A stretch of DNA of 64,000 bases, from positions 248,001-312,000 of the forward strand of contig NZ_VAHM01000002.1 in NCBI RefSeq assembly GCF_005796185.1, written 5' to 3'. The stretch is from Pseudarthrobacter sp. NamB4. Lineage in GTDB: Bacteria > Actinomycetota > Actinomycetes > Actinomycetales > Micrococcaceae. Shown piece after piece: positions 43,443 to 51,368 of this stretch. Made by a program: the position numbers and the translations under genes. The notes under the pieces were generated by a model, which saw only the letters and a program-made list of their open reading frames with translations, was not told the DNA's origin and did no database searches. Position 1 is the first letter of the stretch. The number at the start of each line of letters is the position of its first letter.

Positions 43443-44288
43443 ATGAACGACCAGACGCAGGCAGCGGAGGCGGACCGGGAGCTCAAACAGAAACACCGGG
43501 CGATGTGGGCCTCCGGTGACTATCCCGCCCTTGCTGATGAAATGCTCCTTGAACTCGGTGCCATCCTGGTGGAGGCCTGCGGCGTCACCTCCCGGCAGCG
43601 GGTCCTGGATGTGGCCGCCGGGTCAGGAAACGCCGCAATCCCGGCGGCAATGATGGGCGCCAAAGTGGTTGCCAGTGACCTCACGCCTGAGCTGTTCGAG
43701 GCAGGTCGCCGGGAAGCAGCCAACCGTGGGGTAAGCCTGGAGTGGCAGGAAGCCGACGCCGAGGCCCTGCCTTTTGGCGACGACGAGTTCGACACTGTCA
43801 TGTCCTGTCTCGGGGCCATGTTCGCGCCCCACCACCAGGCAGCAGCGGACGAGCTGGTGCGGGTCTGCAAGCCCGGCGGCACCATCGGACTTCTGAGCTG
43901 GACCCCGGACGGGTTCATCGGCAGGATGTTCGCCACCATGAAGCCGTTTGCCCCGCCGCCCCCGGCCGGTGCCCAGCCCGCGCCGCTGTGGGGGAGTGAG
44001 GATCACGTGCGCGGACTGCTGGGGGACAGGGTTACCGATGTCCACGCCCGCAAACAGGCACTGGCCGTCCGGAGCTTCCACCGGCCTGAGGATTTCGTCC
44101 GCTACTTCAAGTCCCACTATGGCCCCACCATCTCCGTCTACAAATTCATCGCCGCGGACGGGGAGAAGGTCAAAGCGCTGGACCAGGCGCTCACTGAATT
44201 GGCTGATTCCTTCGGGGACGCCCACGGTGATACACCGTTCCAGATGGAGTGGGAGTACCTGCTGCTCACGGCCAGGAAGGCCAAGTAG
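43443..44288 (+). CDS. Class I SAM-dependent methyltransferase
   Basis: A 281-residue methyltransferase of the UbiE/type 11 kind. Motif I is VLDVAAGSGNAAIPAA near residues 54-69, motif II ASDLTPEL, and EWQEADAEALPFGDDEFD precedes MSCLGAMF. FVRYFKSHYGPT in the C-terminal half is a recurring feature of this subfamily. Substrate unknown. It stands alone downstream of ku. Confidence 0.85.
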   Translation: MNDQTQAAEADRELKQKHRAMWASGDYPALADEMLLELGAILVEACGVTSRQRVLDVAAGSGNAAIPAAMMGAKVVASDLTPELFEAGRREAANRGVSLEWQEADAEALPFGDDEFDTVMSCLGAMFAPHHQAAADELVRVCKPGGTIGLLSWTPDGFIGRMFATMKPFAPPPPAGAQPAPLWGSEDHVRGLLGDRVTDVHARKQALAVRSFHRPEDFVRYFKSHYGPTISVYKFIAADGEKVKALDQALTELADSFGDAHGDTPFQMEWEYLLLTARKAK

Positions 44289-44304
44289 GGTCTGCCCAAC
44301 CGGG

Positions 44305-44355
44305 TAGCAGTAAGTGGCGTTTCGAGCGCCCATAACGGCAGTTGCTGCTGCCCAC
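44305..44355. repeat. Imperfect inverted repeat after the methyltransferase gene
   Basis: GGGTAGCAGTAAGTGGCGTT can pair imperfectly with AACGGCAGTTGCTGCTGCCC (about 16 of 20), around an inner GGCG...CGCC. Its GCAGTAA sequence recalls the repeat at 24524. It could be a terminator or a degenerate palindromic unit. Confidence 0.4.
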
Positions 44356-44379
44356 TTGGGGTGGCATGCCCGTTAAACG

Positions 44380-44432
44380 CGACGGCCGCCGTCGTGCGCT
44401 TCCCTGTGAGGAAGGCCCGACGGCGGCCGCTG
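44380..44432 (-). terminator. Hairpin terminator downstream of the HPr gene
   Basis: CGACGGCCGCCGTCG near 44380-44394 can pair with CGACGGCGGCCG at 44419-44430 on either side of a 24-base loop. It lies about 20 bases beyond the leftward HPr stop codon. Confidence 0.6.
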
Positions 44433-44450
44433 CCTTGACAACCTTGGCAG

Positions 44451-44729
44451 CTACTCGGCGTCGTGGTCCGTTTCGAGGATCTGCACCAGGCGGTCCAGGG
44501 CGTGGTCGGCGCCATCCCCTTCGGCCCGCAGGACCACCACGTCGCCGTGGGAGGCGCCCAGGCTCATGAGGGACAGGATGCTGGCGGCATCCATGGCCTC
44601 GTCCGCCGGTTCGCCCTCGCGGGCAATGGTGATGTCGAGGTCGAACTCGCCGGCTGCCTCAGCGAAGATGGCGGCGGGACGGGCATGCAGGCCTACTCGG
44701 CTGGCGACGGTTGCGGTGCGTTCTGGCAT
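44451..44729 (-). CDS. ptsH: HPr phosphocarrier protein of the PTS
   Basis: A 92-residue HPr. The phosphorylated histidine is in GLHARPAA (His near residue 15), and SILSLMSLGASHGDVV is the second signature block. The Ser-46 region is SLMSLG. HPr carries phosphate from enzyme I to the IIA domains. AAGGAG lies 6 bases before the ATG at 44729. It is the last gene of the fructose PTS cluster; enzyme I is not in the window. Confidence 0.95.
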   Translation of the reverse strand: MPERTATVASRVGLHARPAAIFAEAAGEFDLDITIAREGEPADEAMDAASILSLMSLGASHGDVVVLRAEGDGADHALDRLVQILETDHDAE

Positions 44730-44796
44730 TGTTGCTCCTTTGTCTTGCGGCTGGCTGTTGGTCCAGTGCCAGGGTGGTGATGGTGGTGGTGGCCGG

Positions 44797-46884
44797 TCAG
44801 ACCGTGGCGGGAACGGTTTCCACCGTAGCAGCGGACTTGGGGGCTGCCCAGCGCTTGAGTGCCACCACGGCGAGGGCACTGACGATGGTTCCGGCAATGA
44901 TGGCGATCACAAACATCAGGAAGTTGCCGATGGCGAAGAACACGAACATGCCGCCGTGGGGTGCCTGGGAGGTGACGTTGAAGGCCATGCACAGTGCGCC
45001 GGTGAGGGCACCGCCCACCATGCTCGCGGGGATCACGCGCAGCGGGTCGGCAGCGGCGAACGGGATGGCACCTTCGGAGATGAAGGAGGCACCCAGCAGC
45101 CAGGCGGCCTTGCCGTTTTCGCGCTCGGCCAGGCTGAAGAGCCGCTTGTCCAGGACGGTGGCCAGGGCCATGGCCAGCGGCGGCACCATGCCGGCGGCCA
45201 TAACGGTGGCCATGATCTGCCATGGCGCCTGGTTGGTAGCGCTGCCCGCGCCAAGGCCTGCGACAGCGAAGGCGTAGGCCACCTTGTTGACCGGGCCGCC
45301 GAGGTCGAAGCACATCATCAGGCCGAGGATGATTCCCAGGACGACGGCGGATGCGCCGGTCATGCCGGACAGCCAGCCGTTGAGGGCCAGCGTCAGGCCG
45401 GCGATGGGGCCACCCAGGAACAGGAACATGGCACCGGAAGCGACGATGGAGGCGAGCAGCGGGATGATGACGACGGGCATTAGGCCGCGCAACCACCGCG
45501 GGACGCTCCAACTGCCGATCACGTGGGCGATGTAACCGGCCAGCAAACCACCCACGATGCCGCCGAGGAAGCCGGCGCCCATGAAGCCGGCAACCGCGCC
45601 GGCGACAAAGCCGGGTGCGATGCCAGGACGGTCCGCGATGGCGTAGGCGATGTAGCCTGCCAATGCGGGGACCAGGAATCCCATGGAAAGCGCGCCGATC
45701 TTGAACAGAACCGTGCCCAAATACAGCGCCAGGTTTCCGTCGGGAAGGTTGAAGAGGGTGTTGGCCGCCAATATGTCATTGGCTTTCGTGCCCAGTGCAA
45801 TGTCGAATCCCGCCAGGAGGAAGCCGAGGGCGATCAGGAGGCCGCCGCCGGCGACGAACGGGATCATGTAGCTGACGCCGGTGAGGAGTGCCCTCTTCAG
45901 TTTCTGGCCGATGTGCTCGCCCTTTTCCTCGGCGTCGTGCTCGGCCTGTTCCTCGGCACCAAAGTGCGGGACGCGGCGGGCGTTCGGGTTGTCCGCGGCG
46001 GCCAGTGCTTCCTGGACCATCTTCGCGGGCTCATCGATGCCGCGTTTGACCGGAGCGTTGATGACCGGTTTGCCGGCGAAGCGTTCCTTGCCGCGTACGT
46101 CCACGTCCACGGCGAAGATGACGGCGTCGGCCGCGGCGATAACGGCGGGGTCCAGCGGCTTGGCGCCGGAGGAACCCTGGGTTTCCACCTGCAGGTCAAC
46201 GCCCGCTTCCTGGGCAGCGGCGACGAGGGAGTCGGCCGCCATGTAGGTGTGTGCGATGCCCGTGGGGCAGGCCGTGACGGCGACGAGGCGCTTGGGACCG
46301 GCGTGGCCGGCGCCGTCGCCTGAGGCAGCTACTGCCGACGCTCCGGACTGGCCGGTTGCGTTCAGGGTGCCGAAACCTGCGCCGGAGGAAGCGGCGGCAT
46401 CGGCGGGGGCTGTTGCTGCATGCGCGGCCGGCTTGTCAGCCAGTGCGCCGTCCACCAGTTCCACGATGTCCTCGCGGGATGAGGCGGCGCGCAGGGCTGC
46501 GGTGAAGTCCTTCTTGATAAGGGAGCGGGCGAGCTTGGAGAGCAGCTTCAGGTGCGCCTGGTCTGCTCCGTCCGGTGCCGCGATGAAGAAGATCAGGTCG
46601 GCAGGACCATCCTTGGCGCCGAAGTCCACTTTGGGGTTGAGGCGGGCCATGGCCAGGGTGGGCTCGGTGACAGCGGCCGACCGGCAGTGCGGGATGGCGA
46701 TGCCGCCGGGGATGCCCGTGGCGGTCTTCTGCTCGCGGGCCCAGGCATCGGCGAAGAGGCCTTTGACTTCTGATGCGCGTCCGGTGGCAGCTACTTTGCC
46801 TGCCAGGTGCCGGATCACCGTCTCGGGGGAGTTGCCCAGGTTCTGGTCGAGCTCGACCAGTTCCGTGGTGATGAGCTGGGTCAC
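44797..46884 (-). CDS. fruA: Fructose-specific PTS transporter IIABC
   Basis: A 695-residue membrane protein that imports fructose and phosphorylates it to fructose 1-phosphate. Domain order: IIA at residues about 1-145 (active His in GIAIPHCRS), an Ala-rich linker, IIB at about 190-285 (active Cys in VTACPTGIAHTYMAA), then the IIC channel with about ten helices (about 330-680; LLTGVSYMIPFVAGGGLLIA, GFLGGIVGGLLAGY, CFDLGGPVNKVAYAF, SEGAIPFA). The GTG at 46884 has AAGGA 6 bases upstream. It starts 2 bases after the fruK stop. Confidence 0.95.
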   Translation of the reverse strand: MTQLITTELVELDQNLGNSPETVIRHLAGKVAATGRASEVKGLFADAWAREQKTATGIPGGIAIPHCRSAAVTEPTLAMARLNPKVDFGAKDGPADLIFFIAAPDGADQAHLKLLSKLARSLIKKDFTAALRAASSREDIVELVDGALADKPAAHAATAPADAAASSGAGFGTLNATGQSGASAVAASGDGAGHAGPKRLVAVTACPTGIAHTYMAADSLVAAAQEAGVDLQVETQGSSGAKPLDPAVIAAADAVIFAVDVDVRGKERFAGKPVINAPVKRGIDEPAKMVQEALAAADNPNARRVPHFGAEEQAEHDAEEKGEHIGQKLKRALLTGVSYMIPFVAGGGLLIALGFLLAGFDIALGTKANDILAANTLFNLPDGNLALYLGTVLFKIGALSMGFLVPALAGYIAYAIADRPGIAPGFVAGAVAGFMGAGFLGGIVGGLLAGYIAHVIGSWSVPRWLRGLMPVVIIPLLASIVASGAMFLFLGGPIAGLTLALNGWLSGMTGASAVVLGIILGLMMCFDLGGPVNKVAYAFAVAGLGAGSATNQAPWQIMATVMAAGMVPPLAMALATVLDKRLFSLAERENGKAAWLLGASFISEGAIPFAAADPLRVIPASMVGGALTGALCMAFNVTSQAPHGGMFVFFAIGNFLMFVIAIIAGTIVSALAVVALKRWAAPKSAATVETVPATV

Positions 46885-46886
46885 TG

Positions 46887-47870
46887 TCAATCCTTTCGAA
46901 GGGCCGTGATGGTTACGGCATCCGGGGTGGTTTGGTGGACTGCCGGGACAGTGGAACCCGGCAGGGAGGCGGCGGCGGCACCGTGGGCCACCGCCTGGCG
47001 AAGGCAGTCGGCCGGGGCGGCACCCTGGCCGTGGGCGAGCAGGTAGCCGGCCAGCGCAGAATCGCCCGCGCCCACCGTGCTGACTGCGGCGACCGGCGGG
47101 TGCGTGGCCAGCCACGCGCCGTCGGCCGTTACCAGGACAGCTCCCTTGGATCCGAGAGTTGCCAGCACAGCACCCACACCGGAACGTACGACGGCGGCGG
47201 CTGCTGCTGCGGCGGCAGCCGGGTCCGCTTCCAGTTCGTCAGCGGTGGCCGGGGAGGCGAATCCGGCTGCGGCAGCCAGTTCCGCCAGTTCTTCGGCGTT
47301 GGGCTTGAGGAGGTCCGGCATGCCCTCCGCGCCGCCCGTAAGGGAGGCGGCGAGGGGCTGGCCGGACGAGTCGACGGCGATGCGTGGGGCAGCGCCATCG
47401 GCGGAAGAACGCAACCGCTGGGTGACCGTTGCGTAAAAATCGGCAGGGAAACCAGGCGGAAGCGATCCCGCAAGGACTACCCAGGTGGCGCCGCGGGAGC
47501 TCTCCAACAGCAGTTTGATGAGGGCTTCCTGCTGGTTTTCGTCCAGTTCTGGGCCAGGTTCATTAATCTTGGTGGTCACACCGCCGGGTTCGGTGAGGGC
47601 CACGTTGGTCCGCAGCGGTTCGCCGATGGGGAGGGAAACGAAGGGCACCCCGCTTTCACGTAGGCCGGCAAGCACGGGATCGCTGTCCGCTCCGGGGAGG
47701 ACCGCCACAGATTCCAGGCCCGAGGCCACCAGGGCGCGCGAAACGTTGACGCCCTTGCCGCCTGACTCCTGGCTGACGGAAACGGCGCGCTGCACTTCGC
47801 CGCGTTCCAGGGGGCCGGGCAGTGCGACGGTACGGTCCAGGCTGGGGTTGGCCGTGAAGGTGACGATCAT
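46887..47870 (-). CDS. fruK: 1-phosphofructokinase
   Basis: A 327-residue PfkB-family kinase that phosphorylates fructose 1-phosphate to fructose 1,6-bisphosphate. Signatures are FTANPSLDRTV at the start, ESGGKGVNVSRAL, WVVLAGSLPPG, LKPNAEEL and the catalytic STVGAGDSALAGYL (Asp). Its ATG overlaps the fruR stop by four bases and fruA starts right after it, forming a tight operon. Confidence 0.95.
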   Translation of the reverse strand: MIVTFTANPSLDRTVALPGPLERGEVQRAVSVSQESGGKGVNVSRALVASGLESVAVLPGADSDPVLAGLRESGVPFVSLPIGEPLRTNVALTEPGGVTTKINEPGPELDENQQEALIKLLLESSRGATWVVLAGSLPPGFPADFYATVTQRLRSSADGAAPRIAVDSSGQPLAASLTGGAEGMPDLLKPNAEELAELAAAAGFASPATADELEADPAAAAAAAAAVVRSGVGAVLATLGSKGAVLVTADGAWLATHPPVAAVSTVGAGDSALAGYLLAHGQGAAPADCLRQAVAHGAAAASLPGSTVPAVHQTTPDAVTITALRKD

Positions 47871-48670
47871 GCGATCACCACGTCAACGCCGGCTTCTTCC
47901 AAAGCTGCTGCCAGTTCCGGGCCGGGTTCGCTGTCTGTGATCAAGGTGTCCAGGTCTTTCAGTGAGGCGAACTGGACCAGGGTTTCCGTGTCCAGCTTGG
48001 AGGAATCGGCCAGCACCACGATGCGGCGGGCCGAATGGACGAAAGCGGCCTTGACGGCGGCTTCCTCGGGATCAGGCGTGCTGAGGCCAAAACTGGCATG
48101 GATGCCGTTGGTGCCGATGAAGGCAATGTCCGGACGGAGCCGGCCGGCGGCCTCCACGGTTGCTTGGCCCACGGCAACCTGGGTGATTCCCCGGACGCGC
48201 CCGCCCAGTACATCCAGGGCGATCCCGGGCACGTTGGAGAGTTTGCCGGCGATGGGAACGGCGTGGGTGATGGCCACGAGCTCCCGCGGCTCCGTGTCGC
48301 CGGAAGGGTCGGTGGCTGCACGGCGCGAGAGCATGTCCGCCAGCACCTCGGTGGTGGTGCCGCCGTCGATCAGGACGCTGCCTGCGGAGTTGCGGGGAAT
48401 CAGGGCGAGGGCGGCTTCGGCAATCCGGCTCTTTTGGTCCGGCCGCTGGATGGCACGCTCGTTGACACTCTCCTCGGTGGTGCTGAACCGGTCTGCCGCA
48501 ACAGCTCCGCCATGGACCCGACGGACGGTTCCAGCGTTTTCAAGGGCGGCAAGATCACGGCGGACGGTTTCGGTGGTGATGCGGAAGCGCTCTGCCAGGA
48601 GGGTCACACTGACCCGGCCGCTGCCGGCCACAAGCTCGGCAATCTTCTGCTGGCGCTCCTCGGCGAACAC
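47867..48670 (-). CDS. fruR: DeoR-family repressor of the fructose operon
   Basis: A 267-residue DeoR-type regulator. Helix-turn-helix at residues about 4-58 (ERQQKIAELVAGSGRVSV, LAERFRITTETVRRDLAALE) and sugar-phosphate-binding domain with LIDGGTTTEVLAD, DIAFIGTNGIH and VVLADSSKLDTE. Its effector is probably fructose 1-phosphate, by family analogy. The GTG start at 48670 follows GGAGGG; the frame continues upstream without coding character. First gene of fruR-fruK-fruA. Confidence 0.9.
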   Translation of the reverse strand: MFAEERQQKIAELVAGSGRVSVTLLAERFRITTETVRRDLAALENAGTVRRVHGGAVAADRFSTTEESVNERAIQRPDQKSRIAEAALALIPRNSAGSVLIDGGTTTEVLADMLSRRAATDPSGDTEPRELVAITHAVPIAGKLSNVPGIALDVLGGRVRGITQVAVGQATVEAAGRLRPDIAFIGTNGIHASFGLSTPDPEEAAVKAAFVHSARRIVVLADSSKLDTETLVQFASLKDLDTLITDSEPGPELAAALEEAGVDVVIA

Positions 48671-48809
48671 ATACCCTCCGTTGCGTAAGGCTGTTTGGTG
48701 CGGCTGCTGGTGGTCCTGGTGCTGCAGCTTTGCTCCTGGCGGTCCAGACCGGTGCGGCTGCGTGACTGGCATCACATGATGTTGGGTTACTTGACTTTAT
48801 CTTTGCCTG

Positions 48810-48835
48810 TGTTGGTTTGTCAATGGAAACCCACA
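48810..48835. promoter_or_regulatory. Candidate FruR operator upstream of the fructose operon
   Basis: TGTTGGTTT and AAACCCACA form an inverted repeat with one mismatched pair around eight bases, about 140 bp upstream of the fruR start in an AT-richer stretch. Autoregulation by the DeoR-type repressor is inferred. Confidence 0.45.
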
Positions 48836-48875
48836 TGAAACAAAATTGCCGCCGTTTGCCCGCCCATAACGGGAA

Positions 48876-48908
48876 AGCCGGGCCGGAACACTCTGGTCCG
48901 GCCCGGCT
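48876..48908 (-). terminator. Terminator hairpin downstream of the DUF6458 gene
   Basis: AGCCGGGCCGGA pairs perfectly with TCCGGCCCGGCT around a nine-base loop. On the minus strand it is followed by TTTCCCG. It separates the DUF6458 gene from the fructose operon promoter. Confidence 0.75.
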
Positions 48909-48962
48909 CTTCGGGTTCATGTATTTTTCCTGCCAGGACTTCCGGCGGAATGCTCGCGGCGG

Positions 48963-49220
48963 CTACAGCCCGCCGTCCCGGCTTTCGTTGCGGGTGATGC
49001 GTTCGCCCGTGTTCGGATCCACTACCGAGCGCGTTTCGCTGACGCGGCGGCTGCGGCCGGGCGAGGCCAGGATGAGGGAAGCGATGAGGCCAATGACGCC
49101 CACGGCCATCAGGATGTACCCGACGAGGACCTGGTCGACGGCGGGGATCAAACCTGGAGCAACCGCCCAGGCGAGGATGGCGCCGAGGGCGATAAGGAAA
49201 ATGGAGGATCCGATTCTCAT
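48963..49220 (-). CDS. DUF6458 family membrane protein
   Basis: An 85-residue actinobacterial protein with two transmembrane helices (residues about 3-22 and 32-52), beginning MRIGSSIFLIALGAILAWAV and ending in a polar tail with SVVDPNTGERITRNES. Function unknown. A palindromic promoter motif at 49269-49284, shared with glsB and dps, suggests stress-linked expression. Confidence 0.8.
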   Translation of the reverse strand: MRIGSSIFLIALGAILAWAVAPGLIPAVDQVLVGYILMAVGVIGLIASLILASPGRSRRVSETRSVVDPNTGERITRNESRDGGL

Positions 49221-49268
49221 GTCTTGCTCCTTCTGGTCGAGGACGGGCGTTGTCTTAGCCCAAAACAG

Positions 49269-49284
49269 ATACTAAGCATGCTGT
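49269..49284 (-). promoter_or_regulatory. Palindromic stress-promoter motif, copy 3 (DUF6458 gene)
   Basis: On the gene strand the site reads ACAGCATGCTTAGTAT. The AGCATGCT core is a perfect palindrome and TAGTAT is a plausible -10. It lies 49 bp upstream of the start codon. Confidence 0.6.
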
Positions 49285-49457
49285 CTGTTGCTCGCCACGC
49301 TACAGCTCAGGGGGGCCTTGATCAACGCTTTGCAACGTCCCTGCGCGTTTCAGATGTGTAACGCCTGTGGAGGATGGGGCTCTTGTTTCTGTTCCTGATG
49401 GACCTCAAGCCGGCACGGCTCAACTTCCGGGGTGCCACTGCTGGCTAGGCTGAACTG

Positions 49458-50096
49458 ATGGAAACAGTTGTATGGTCCAAGCCTGAGGGCGAGCGGGCAG
49501 GTACTCCCTTGCTGGTGATGATGCACGGCTACGGAACGGACGAGTCCCGCATGGTCCGCCTTTTCGAATACCTGCCCGGGGAATTCGCGTGTGCCGCGCT
49601 GCGGGCCCCCATGCCTGTCGGCGACAGCTGGGGCTGGTTCCTGCTGGATTACTTCCTGGCCAACGACTTTGCCGACGTCATCAAGGCCGCAAGCTCCGTC
49701 CAGGGCTGGATCAACAGCGTCAAGGGCCAGCACAGCAGCGTGAGCCTGCTGGGATACTCGCAGGGCATGGCGATGGCAAGCACGCTCCTGCGCCTGCACC
49801 CCAAGGACTACGAGGCTGTTGTGGGCCTTTCCGGCTTTGTCCTGCAGAATGAACTGCTGTCCCTCACCGAGTCCTTCGATACCAGGCCGCCCTTCTTCTG
49901 GGGGCGAGACAAGGCCGATCTGGTCATCAACGAAGATGCCATCGCGTACACCGAGGAGTGGCTCCAGCAGCACACCCTGCTCACGGCCAGGACCTACCCC
50001 GGCATGGGCCATGCGATGTCCAGGACGGAGATGGTGGACGTCAGTGTGTTCCTCCGCCACTACGTGCTTCGGCAAAACGGTCCCGCCCGCGGCTAG
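49458..50096 (+). CDS. Alpha/beta hydrolase (phospholipase/carboxylesterase type)
   Basis: A 212-residue serine hydrolase. The nucleophile is in LLGYSQGMAM (Ser near residue 100), the Asp is probably in FFWGRDKADL near 155, and the His in GMGHAMS near 184. VMMHGYGTDESRM is the oxyanion-hole region. Such small cytoplasmic esterases act on short acyl esters. It is a single gene. Confidence 0.85.
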   Translation: METVVWSKPEGERAGTPLLVMMHGYGTDESRMVRLFEYLPGEFACAALRAPMPVGDSWGWFLLDYFLANDFADVIKAASSVQGWINSVKGQHSSVSLLGYSQGMAMASTLLRLHPKDYEAVVGLSGFVLQNELLSLTESFDTRPPFFWGRDKADLVINEDAIAYTEEWLQQHTLLTARTYPGMGHAMSRTEMVDVSVFLRHYVLRQNGPARG

Positions 50097-50490
50097 CTTC
50101 GGTGCCACAGCGGCGAAGTGCACCTTGTCCACAGGTTAGGAAAAAACAGTTGCCAGCCAAATTTGTAAGCGCTTACACTCGTCTTCGGCCGTTGTAGCGG
50201 CCCTTGAGCTGGGCGGACAAGGAGATCAGCGCGGTGCGGACTATTTACTGCAGCCGGACAACGTTCCGGGCTGGCTGTCCCGGCCGCAGCGCGTTCCGCC
50301 CGGCTTGTCCCAAGACGCATATGGTGTCCACAATAGTAGGGGTAACAACGATCAGCAGGGCCCGAGACCGCCGCGTTCCCCCGCAGGCGACGCACAGCCG
50401 GCCTGCAGATTGTTTTGGGCGTCGAGGCCTCCACACTCCACAGCATCCCCTCTTCGAGGCTGCCCGCCGTCCTGAAAGGACAACCCTCTG
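50097..50490. other. Promoter region of the pgmB-GH65 operon (about 390 bp, no gene)
   Basis: No coding frame was found. It contains the LacI-type operator at 50164-50177 close to its left end, leaving a long leader of about 310 bp before pgmB in which no further structure was recognised. Confidence 0.5.
50164..50177. promoter_or_regulatory. LacI-type operator upstream of pgmB-GH65
   Basis: TGTAAGCGCTTACA is a perfect 14-bp palindrome with central CG, the classic LacI/GalR operator form. The amylase promoter has a copy differing at two positions. A maltose/alpha-glucoside repressor outside the window is inferred. Confidence 0.75.
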
Positions 50491-51243
50491 ATGACTGAAA
50501 AGACAAGAACAGACCATGCGGCCACGGCGCTCTCCGCATGGACCGGTGCCGGCGCCATCCTCTTCGACCTCGATGGGGTGCTGACGCCGACGGCCACCGT
50601 ACACGAGCAGGCGTGGCAGGAGCTGTTCGAGGGCTACCTCGCCGCGCAGCCGGAAGTTCCCGGTTACACCGAAAGCGACTACTTCGACCACATCGACGGC
50701 AAGCCGCGCTTCGACGGCGTGCGTGACTTCCTGGCCTCGCGCGGGATCGTGCTTCCCGAAGGCCCCACTGATGACGACCCCGCCAACACCACGGTCCAGG
50801 GCCTGGGCAACCGCAAGAACGGGATCTTCAACGACATCGTCAGCTCCGGCGTCGAACCCTTCGAGGGCTCTGTCCGCTTCCTCGAAGCCGCCCTCGAACG
50901 CGGCCTGAAGGTCGCCGTCGTTTCCTCCTCCCGCAACGCGCCCGCGGTCCTGGCCGCCGCCGGACTCGATGTCCACTTCCCAGTGGTGGTAGACGGTCTG
51001 GTGGCAGCAAGGGAAGGGCTCCCCGGGAAGCCCAGCCCTGCCACCTACCAGTACGCCGCCCGCCTGCTGGACCTGCCCAGTGAGGAGTGCGTGGTGGTTG
51101 AGGATGCGGTCTCCGGCGTCCAGGCCGGCGAGGCAGGATTTTTCCACTCGGTGATCGGAGTGGACCGCGGCGCAGGCCGGCAGGCGCTGCTCGATGCCGG
51201 AGCCACCCTGGTGGTCCAGGACCTCAGCGAACTCCTGCCCTAG
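50491..51243 (+). CDS. pgmB: Beta-phosphoglucomutase family HAD hydrolase
   Basis: A 250-residue HAD-superfamily protein. Motif I is ILFDLDGVLTPTATVH with the nucleophile and acid Asp, motif II VVSSSRNAP, Lys in GKPSPATY, and motif IV VVEDAVSGVQAG. DHIDGKPRFDGV is the cap region of beta-phosphoglucomutases. The enzyme turns beta-glucose 1-phosphate into glucose 6-phosphate. The GH65 phosphorylase encoded next releases exactly that sugar, so the pair forms one pathway. AAAGGAC lies upstream of the ATG. Confidence 0.9.
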   Translation: MTEKTRTDHAATALSAWTGAGAILFDLDGVLTPTATVHEQAWQELFEGYLAAQPEVPGYTESDYFDHIDGKPRFDGVRDFLASRGIVLPEGPTDDDPANTTVQGLGNRKNGIFNDIVSSGVEPFEGSVRFLEAALERGLKVAVVSSSRNAPAVLAAAGLDVHFPVVVDGLVAAREGLPGKPSPATYQYAARLLDLPSEECVVVEDAVSGVQAGEAGFFHSVIGVDRGAGRQALLDAGATLVVQDLSELLP

Positions 51244-51368
51244 GAACCTGCTGCCCCCGCAGCTCCTGCCGCCACCCCCGGCGGCGCCAGTAACCCCCTT
51301 CCTCCCCATCAGCATCCCCGGCCGGCAGCACACCGGCTGCCCGGCCAAACGCCAAAGGACCCAAGACC

